This document shows, one piece after another, positions 14,229-24,538 of a stretch of 24,538 nt of DNA. Position 1 is the first letter of the stretch; the number at the start of each line of letters is the position of its first letter. The DNA comes from Candidatus Rhodoferax bjergmarkensis. GTDB lineage: Bacteria > Pseudomonadota > Gammaproteobacteria > Burkholderiales > Burkholderiaceae_C. The position numbers were made by a program, and so were the translations under genes. The DNA lies in NCBI GenBank assembly GCA_016708345.1, contig JADJFX010000027.1, forward strand, positions 1-24,538, written 5' to 3'. The notes below the pieces were generated by a model, which was not told where the DNA came from, searched no databases, and saw only the letters and a list, made by a program, of their open reading frames with translations.

Positions 14229-16634
14229 CTGCCAAGTACCCAAATAAATTACTGAACAAAATGTCCCGCTGAACCTATGCTGGCGGTATGCACCAGCAAA
14301 ACCAGATCAAACGCACCTTGGCACTGCCGGACTCAATCGAAGTCGTGCGCGCCCTGCCCAACGCAGAAGCTTACAAAAATCGTGCCTCGGTTTCCAAGGC
14401 CGTGTGTCAGCACTTCAACTTCTCTGACGCACGCGGTCGCCCACAAATCGGTGGTTGCGTCAAGGCACTGCGCGAATTGGAGCGCGTAGGTCATTTTGTC
14501 CTTCCAGCGCCATCCAAAGCGAAGACTCTTAAAAAAGCCGCGCCGCCTGGACTGTGCTGTGCCCAATCCAGTGGAGGTACCTGCACAAGCGGGCGATGTG
14601 CGAGGGCTTGCGCTGGTCAAGGTTGACAGTGTTGATCTGATGCGCATCTGGAACGAGATGATGCTGCGCGAGCACCCGCAGGGTGCTGGCCCCTTGGTGG
14701 GCTGCCAACTGCGCTACCTCATCAATTCCGATCACGGTTGGCTGGGTGGTTTTTCTTTCAGCGCAGCAGCCCTCAATCTTCGCGACAGAGACCAATGGAT
14801 GGGCTGGGACACGGAGCAACACCGTGCGCACCTGCACCGCGTACTTGGCATGAGTCGCTTTCTGCTGCGCACCAGCGTGCATTGCCACAACCTGGCCTCC
14901 TGTGCTCTGGGCATGGTATTGCGACAGGTGGGGCCGGACTTTGAGGCCCAGTACGGCTATCGACCCTGGCTGGTGGAGAGTTTTGTCGATACCGAACACT
15001 TTCTTGGCACTTGCTACAAGGCGACTAACTGGATCGACATTGGGAAAACCCAGGGACGTGGGCGTCAGGACCGCGAAAACAAAAAGCCAAGTCTGTCAAA
15101 ACCATCTACGTCTATGCGATTGAGCCCCAGTGGCGCGCCAGGATGGGGGTGGCTGAACCGGTGGGATTGGTGCCATTGGAAATCGGCCAAGGGCTCGATG
15201 CAGATCAATGGGCCGCACAAGAGTTTGGCGGTGCAAATCTGGGAGACAGCCGTCTGGCTGAACGCCTCGTATCAAGCGCCCAAGCCCTTGGAGCCATGCC
15301 AGGGCGCACCTTGAGCGGTGCCCGCCAAGGCGACTGGCCAGCCGTCAAGGGCTACTACCGCATGATCGACAAGCCCGATGATGCGGCCCTGACTGCCCAG
15401 GCCATTTTGGCACCACACCGAGAGCGCACCGTGCAGCGCATGATGGGCCAAAGCACTGTGCTGTGCATCCAGGACGGCACTGACCTGAACTACAACCAGC
15501 TCGATCAGTGCATCGGTCTGGGCGTGCTGAGCAAAAACCAAACCGGTGCCAAAACCCGCGGGCTGCACCTGCATTCAACCTTTGTGGTCAGTACCGAAGG
15601 CTTGCCGCTGGGGCTGCTGCAGGCGCAATTCTCGGCCCCTGAACCCAAGTCAGAAACCGACACTCGTCCACAGCCCAGCATTCCCATTGAAGAGAAGAAG
15701 ACCTTCGCCTGGATTGAGGGCTTGCGCACGTGTGTTGAGCTCGATAAGCAGCTGCCCGGCACCCGCCAGATTTGCGTGATGGACCGCGAAGCTGACTTCT
15801 TTGAACTCTTTGATGAGCAGCGTAAAACGGGTAAGGTTGATTTGCTGGTGCGCTCCAAGCATGACCGCGTCATTGATGATAAGGCTGGGCATCTCTTTGA
15901 ATCGGTCAGGGACAGCCCGATTTGTGGCGAGATGGTGATTCAGGTGCAACGGCAAAGTTCACGCACCAAGAAGAGTAAACAGCAGGCCAAACCCGGGCAT
16001 GTGCAACGCAGCGCCACGGTGGCGGTGCGCTACAAGGAAATTGAACTGCGCCCAGGGTGTATCAAAAAACAAAGCGCCGATCAAGCTCACCGTAGTGCAT
16101 GTTCAGGAGACGATCCAGCCCAAAGATGATGAACCGGTGGAGTGGTTTTTGCTGACGACCTGCGATGTATCAAGCCCTGAGCAGGCGCAGCAGATTTTGC
16201 GCTGGTACTGTCTGCGCTGGCGCATTGAAGATTGGCATCGGGTGCTCAAGAGTGGTTGCAATATTGAAAAACTCCAACACAAAACCGCCGAGAGACTCAA
16301 ACGCACGATTGCCATCAATTTGGTGATCGCCTGGCGCATCATGCTGCTCACGCTGTTGGGCCGGGAGTGCCCGCAACTGGCCGCCGAGGTTTTGTTCTCG
16401 GACTTGGAAATCCAAGTGCTCATAGCAAGTTCAAAAAAAGACTAACCCAACCCCTCCTGCTGGGGCAAGCCGTACGTAGGGTCGCTCAACTCGGGGGCTA
16501 CCTTGGCCGCACTAAAGACCGTCCACCAGGTCATCAACTGATGTGGCAGGGCTACACCTGTTTGCAAATGATGTGCGCCGGATTCGCGTTGGCGCTGCAA
16601 AGTCAAGATGGAAATAGTTATGGGTAAAGGGCAG
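14229..16634 (+). mobile_element. DruA/Tn5-like IS element, copy D2 (full length, 2406 bp)
   Basis: The left tip is CTGCCAAGTACCCA; the right tip, ...TGGGTAAAGGGCAG, is its imperfect inverted repeat (11 of 14). One long transposase gene occupies it. The immediate flanks (CCCCTAATG and GGCTAGCTC) do not match each other, so D2 has no target duplication of its own in the present arrangement. Confidence 0.8.
14288..16627 (+). pseudogene. DruA-like (DUF4338) domain fused to Tn5-like transposase, four frame breaks
   Basis: The corrected product is about 780 aa. Residues 1-95 are an N-terminal helical region. About 95-280 match DUF4338 (DruA-like): WNEMMLREHPQGAGPLVGCQ, L-H-R-V-L-G-M-S-R-F, Y-G-Y-R-P-W-L-V-E-S-F-V-D, C-Y-K-A-T-N-W-I-D-I-G-K-T-Q-G-R-G-R-Q-D. 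From about 295 it is a Tn5/IS50-type transposase: N-terminal DNA-binding region E-F-G-G-A-N-L-G-D-S-R-L, then catalytic Asp (I-Q-D-G-T-D-L-N-Y), Asp (V-M-D-R-E-A-D-F) and Glu (R-W-R-I-E-D-W-H-R-V). Breaks: A6 for A5 at 14531-14536, A5 for A6 near 15087, an extra G near 16060, and A7 (16433-16439) where -1 reading continues to the TAA at 16625. All are homopolymers. Confidence 0.85.
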
Positions 16635-16727
16635 GGCTAGCTCCCAAAGAATTTTCTCGGCATCTACCCCGCCACCTCCACCCTCAAGTTTCTTTCATCA
16701 TCCGGGGCGTCGGCCTGGATTCATGAA

Positions 16728-17273
16728 AGTTAGCCTTGGATTTCGACGGACGTAACAACACCGCCGGGCACTGCCTGTTTGACTGTGCAGTGCAGGCCGG
16801 GTTTGGCACAGGCACACCAATTTATGGCGTGGGCGACGGAGCACCTTGGATAGCCGATCAGGTGGAAAAGAAATTTGGCACGCAAGGCAGCTACTTGATT
16901 GATTTTTATCATGTATGTGACTACCTCAGCGCTGCGGGTAAGGCTATCGTCAGTGCACAGCAGGAGCAAAAAACATGGATGGACGAACAAAAATCGCGAC
17001 TCAAAGCAAACTAAGCCGATGAAGTCTTGCAAGTACCACAACCGTATCTTGAATTGCCAGCAGTACAAGACGGCGAGGCACCCGTGAGGCAGTGCCACCG
17101 ATACATGTTCAACCGCCCAGACCAACTCAACTACCAAGGCGCAATCAAACGTGAATTGCCCATAGGCTCAGGGGAAATTGAAAGCGCCCACCGCTATATT
17201 GTTCAGCATCGCATGAAGCTCCCGGGCGCATGATGGCACCCTCAAAATGCTGAGCATTGTTGGCATTGCGGCT
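16728..17273 (+). pseudogene. ISKra4-like transposase remnant
   Basis: This is the C-terminal region of an ISKra4-family transposase: V-G-D-G-A-P-W-I-A-D-Q-V-E-K, LIDFYHVCDYLSAAGKAI (a catalytic Asp), and ELPIGSGEIESAHRYIVQHR (catalytic Glu region). The N-terminal two-thirds is absent. Two in-frame nonsense codons are visible: TAA at 17012-17014 (A-N-stop-A-D-E-V, probably from CAA) and TGA at about 17231 (P-G-A-stop-W, from TGG). A one-base shift follows near 17255. Base substitutions of this kind are true decay, unlike the homopolymer breaks elsewhere, so this is an old remnant. It is joined to an istB remnant near 17280. Confidence 0.75.
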
Positions 17274-17286
17274 ACACATGGGTCAC

Positions 17287-17471
17287 AGCTATGAGCGTGG
17301 TGCCACTTTGATCACCACTAACCGGGTTAACAAGCACTGGCCCAGTATCTTCAACAAGGATCACTGGCTGACTACTGCGCTGCTGGATCGTCTGCTGCAC
17401 AACGCTCAGACCGTTGTCATTAAGTCGTTAAGGGCAAAAGCCACCGCTCCAAAGATCAGGTTAAAATTTAA
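17287..17471 (+). pseudogene. istB: istB 3' remnant (third IS21 family)
   Basis: S-Y-E-R-G-A-T-L-I-T-T-N-R-V-N-K-H-W-P-S-I-F and LLDRLLHNAQTVVIK match the C-terminal part of IstB (sensor region onward). A near-tandem 8-bp duplication (TCATTAAG then TCGTTAAG, 17417-17432) shifts the frame. After it the true end K-G-K-S-H-R-S-K-D-Q-V-K-I-stop is readable, ending at 17471. It differs from the istB of IS21-B. Non-functional. Confidence 0.75.
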
Positions 17472-17634
17472 CGCTCACCTGTGCACTACCTCAAATTGCC
17501 GACTCTGCTATATTTTTTAGATAATCTATCTGCATTTTGAAACCGACTGAAACTCAGCATAATCGCTCTGGTTGTACAAAGCAAACATCAAATCGAAATT
17601 TGGCGTTTATATACTGGAAAAGCACAGTATCTAT

Positions 17635-17711
<77 letters not shown>

Positions 17712-17752
17712 ACATAGTAACATATTAGCTTAGCTTAAATATTAGAATTGTA

Positions 17753-17780
17753 ATTTTATGATAATTAATCTGCGTCTCAA
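17753..17780 (-). promoter_or_regulatory. Possible promoter of tRNA-fMet
   Basis: On the minus strand TTGAGA (17780-17775) and TAAAAT (17758-17753) are 16 bp apart, about 42 bp upstream of the mature tRNA 5' end. It lies downstream of the rRNA terminator, so an independent promoter is expected. Confidence 0.4.
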
Positions 17781-17833
17781 AATAACACAAAATTTTTGAT
17801 AAGCTATTTGTCCGCATTCAGGTTAGAGTATAA

Positions 17834-17865
17834 CAAAAAAACGTCCCATTATTAATGGGACGTTT
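17834..17865 (-). terminator. Rho-independent terminator of rRNA operon 1
   Basis: On the minus strand, ACGTCCCATTA / TAATGGGACGT forms a long stem followed by a run of seven T. Confidence 0.9.
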
Positions 17866-17876
17866 TCGATTTAATA

Positions 17877-17990
17877 GTCTGACGATGACCTACTTTCACA
17901 CGGGAACCCGCACTATCATTGGCGCTGAGGCGTTTCACTGTCCTGTTCGGGATGGGAAGGGAGGGACCACCTCGCTATGGTCGTCAGACA
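17877..17990 (-). rRNA. rrf: 5S rRNA (operon 1)
   Basis: This starts TCTGACGACCATAGCGAGG and ends GTAGGTCATCGTCAGAC on the minus strand, with complementary termini (the 5S helix I). It is nearly identical to 23567-23681 but one base shorter: GTCCCTCCCTTCC where the other copy has GTCCCACTCCTTCC. Confidence 0.95.
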
Positions 17991-18121
17991 TAACTTTTGT
18001 TATCTTGAGCTAGTCAAGACAACCAATTTATAGAGCTAATCAGCTTCATCGATTTAACGATCCTACTTGCATAGGATTTTTGAATGCGTCAACTTGGCAT
18101 AACTTCCTTGATCTTAACGAT

Positions 18122-18131
18122 CAAAGTTATA

Positions 18132-18139
<8 letters not shown>
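18122..18139 (-). other. 23S processing stem, 3' strand
   Basis: CTTGACCCTATAACTTTG (minus strand) pairs perfectly over 18 bp with 20998-21015, bringing the 23S ends together. This is the expected RNase III processing stem. Confidence 0.8.
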
Positions 18140-20997
<2,858 letters not shown>

Positions 20998-21004
<7 letters not shown>

Positions 21005-21015
21005 CTATAACTTTG
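20998..21015 (-). other. 23S processing stem, 5' strand
   Basis: CAAAGTTATAGGGTCAAG (minus strand), perfectly complementary to 18122-18139. Confidence 0.8.
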
Positions 21016-21304
21016 ACGTCTCAGCATGAGACCTTACGGCCACTTGCGAAACTTCATTGCTGTTTTCAAGGAATGTTTGATTGGTCTTTCACCAATCGCG
21101 TTATGCCGTAAATGACGCCACTTTTACTTACGTAAAAGCTCGTCTAACTTACTTTCGAATTTCAAACAAAGTTTGATATTCATTTTGACGCAATCAAAAA
21201 TTGTTGCTAACAACTAAATGAGGCACGGTCTGCACTAAACCTTTACGAATGTGCAGTTTCCTCAAGTAGCTTAAAGTTAGCAACGCTGATTAAACTCTAT
21301 AAAT

Positions 21305-21316
21305 TGTTAAAGAACA
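21305..21316 (-). promoter_or_regulatory. boxA-like antitermination site in the tRNA-23S spacer
   Basis: TGTTCTTTAACA on the minus strand matches the rRNA boxA core (TCTTTAACA), bound by NusB-S10 to keep polymerase processive. It lies between tRNA-Ala and 23S, a usual place. The rest of the 400-bp spacer 21005-21405 holds no gene. Confidence 0.65.
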
Positions 21317-21405
21317 GCCGGTTGATCAGGTAATCCGATCAACAACAAAGCAGCCTCTTTCAAAGCTACTTTGGTGTTGATTAATACTAATCAGATAAGA
21401 AAGAT

Positions 21406-21481
21406 TGGTGGAGGTGACAGGACTCGAACCCGCTACCTACTGCTTGCAAAGCAGCCGCTCTCCCAGCTGAGCTACACCCCC
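21406..21481 (-). tRNA. tRNA-Ala (TGC)
   Basis: A 76-nt cloverleaf beginning GGGGGTGTAGCTCAGCTGG, anticodon TGC in CTTTGCAAG, ending in encoded CCA. Second tRNA of the 16S-23S spacer. Confidence 0.97.
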
Positions 21482-21507
21482 AAAACCAGAAGGACGTTGG
21501 ACGACAA

Positions 21508-21584
21508 TGGTGGGTCTGGTTGGTCTCGAACCAACGACCCCTGCGTTATCAACACAGTGCTCTAACCAACTGAGCTACAGACCC
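21508..21584 (-). tRNA. tRNA-Ile (GAT)
   Basis: A 77-nt cloverleaf beginning GGGTCTGTAGCTCAGTTGG, anticodon GAT in TTGATAA, ending in encoded CCA. First tRNA of the 16S-23S spacer. Confidence 0.97.
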
Positions 21585-21680
21585 AAGCCGGTCACTTGGG
21601 ACCAGGTTTACACCATGGCCATCAGCGACAACCTTCCAACAACCGATAAGTGTGAGCGTTCAAATTAAATTGCAGTTTCC

Positions 21681-23213
<1,533 letters not shown>

Positions 23214-23444
23214 GATCTTGAATTTTTCGCTCTTTCGAGCAACTCATAAATTGGAATCAACGTGATTTTCTTTGACGAATATCACATCTTTTTACTTCAT
23301 GAGCGTTTGTAAGTCAGTTAAGACTTAGTTCCAAAGAACTTGGCAATCGCCTTCAAACGCCCACACTTATCGGCTGTAGATTTTTAATGAACCGAAGATT
23401 ACCTACTTTCTTCGTTTGCTTTGCCGTGATCAGCGAAGCCTTGA

Positions 23445-23474
23445 ATTATGACACAGTTTTTATACTTTCGTCAA
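23445..23474 (-). promoter_or_regulatory. Promoter of rRNA operon 1
   Basis: On the minus strand TTGACG (23474-23469) and CATAAT (23450-23445) are 18 bp apart, about 230 bp upstream of the 16S. An overlapping alternative uses TATAAA (near 23463) as -10. The rest of 23214-23444 is rRNA leader without a gene. Confidence 0.55.
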
Positions 23475-23527
23475 ACCAGTTGAAAACTTTTTACGTTTCC
23501 TTTAATGCTAATAGATAGCACTGAAGG

Positions 23528-23555
23528 AAACGCCCAGTCAACTGACTGGACGTTT
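23528..23555 (-). terminator. Hairpin terminator of rRNA operon 2
   Basis: On the minus strand AAACGTCCAGTC / GACTGGGCGTTT forms a 12-bp stem with one non-Watson-Crick pair. The T tract is short (TTTCCTTC). It sits where the operon 1 terminator sits relative to its 5S but has a different stem sequence. Confidence 0.75.
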
Positions 23556-23566
23556 TCGATTTAATA

Positions 23567-23681
23567 GTCTGACGATGACCTACTTTCACACGGGAACCCG
23601 CACTATCATTGGCGCTGAGGCGTTTCACTGTCCTGTTCGGGATGGGAAGGAGTGGGACCACCTCGCTATGGTCGTCAGACA
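23567..23681 (-). rRNA. rrf: 5S rRNA (operon 2)
   Basis: A near-identical copy of 17877-17990, 115 nt, with GTCCCACTCCTTCC in the region where operon 1 is altered. Confidence 0.95.
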
Positions 23682-23821
23682 TAACTTTTGTTATCTTGAG
23701 CTAGTCAAGACAACCAATTTATAGAGCTAATCAGCTTCATCGATTTAACGATCCTACTTGCATAGGATTTTGAATGCGTCAACTTGGCATAACTTCCTTG
23801 ATCTTAACGATCAAAGTTATA

Positions 23822-24538
<717 letters not shown>

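Noticed and set aside
16433..16445. Programmed -1 frameshift at A7 in the D2 transposase.
   Set aside because: The slip sequence fits, but the same gene has three other homopolymer breaks that programmed shifting cannot all explain; indels or sequence errors are simpler.
1..16634. The whole region as a composite transposon with cargo between two DruA/Tn5 copies.
   Set aside because: All content between the copies is other mobile elements, the outer end of D1 is not visible, and the flanks fit an inversion at least as well.

Overview
The window comes from a betaproteobacterium, most likely a member of the Comamonadaceae (Burkholderiales). This rests on the 16S rRNA sequence read by eye and on the 16S - tRNA-Ile(GAT) - tRNA-Ala(TGC) - 23S - 5S operon order. 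It has two halves: a 17.5 kb graveyard of nested transposable elements (about 1-17480), and one complete plus one partial rRNA operon, both on the minus strand (17877-24538). No ordinary metabolic gene is visible.

The mobile half can be unpicked layer by layer, because removing each inner element restores the reading frame of the outer one. Two inverted copies of an IS4/IS50 (Tn5-like) element whose transposase carries an N-terminal DruA-like (DUF4338) domain lie at 1-678 (cut by the window edge) and 14229-16634. Between them lies first an IS21-family element (IS21-A, about 855-3640). Its istA is split by a 1717-bp IS1380-like element (1532-3248, TTCAT target duplication). IS21-A ends where a DDE transposase element of unassigned family (element C, about 3641-14226) begins. 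Element C is split by a second IS21-family element (IS21-B, 4971-13760, CAAGAGGT duplication). The istA of IS21-B is itself split twice: by a 3.4-kb RIT (recombinase-in-trio) element with three intact tyrosine recombinases and perfect 98-bp terminal inverted repeats (about 6456-9881), and by an IS1634-family element (10098-12008, TTTAGT duplication). IS21-B also carries two small accessory ORFs, a cysteine-rich protein before istA and a 72-aa protein after istB. Downstream of the second DruA/Tn5 copy are older remnants of an ISKra4-like transposase and of a third istB.

The RNA half holds, in the direction of transcription (right to left): the 3' part of an upstream rRNA operon (23S 3' part, 5S, hairpin terminator), a promoter region, then a full operon (16S, tRNA-Ile, tRNA-Ala, 23S, 5S, strong terminator), then an initiator tRNA-fMet. 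So two rRNA operons are arranged in tandem, with only about 350 bp between the 5S of one and the 16S of the next.

No host pathway can be inferred. The intact protein genes are the IS1380-like transposase, the three RIT recombinases, the IS1634 transposase and the two small IS21-B ORFs. The other transposase genes are broken, nearly all by single-base indels in short homopolymers. Similar homopolymer shortening appears inside conserved 16S and 23S positions, so many of these 'frameshifts' may be sequence errors rather than decay.
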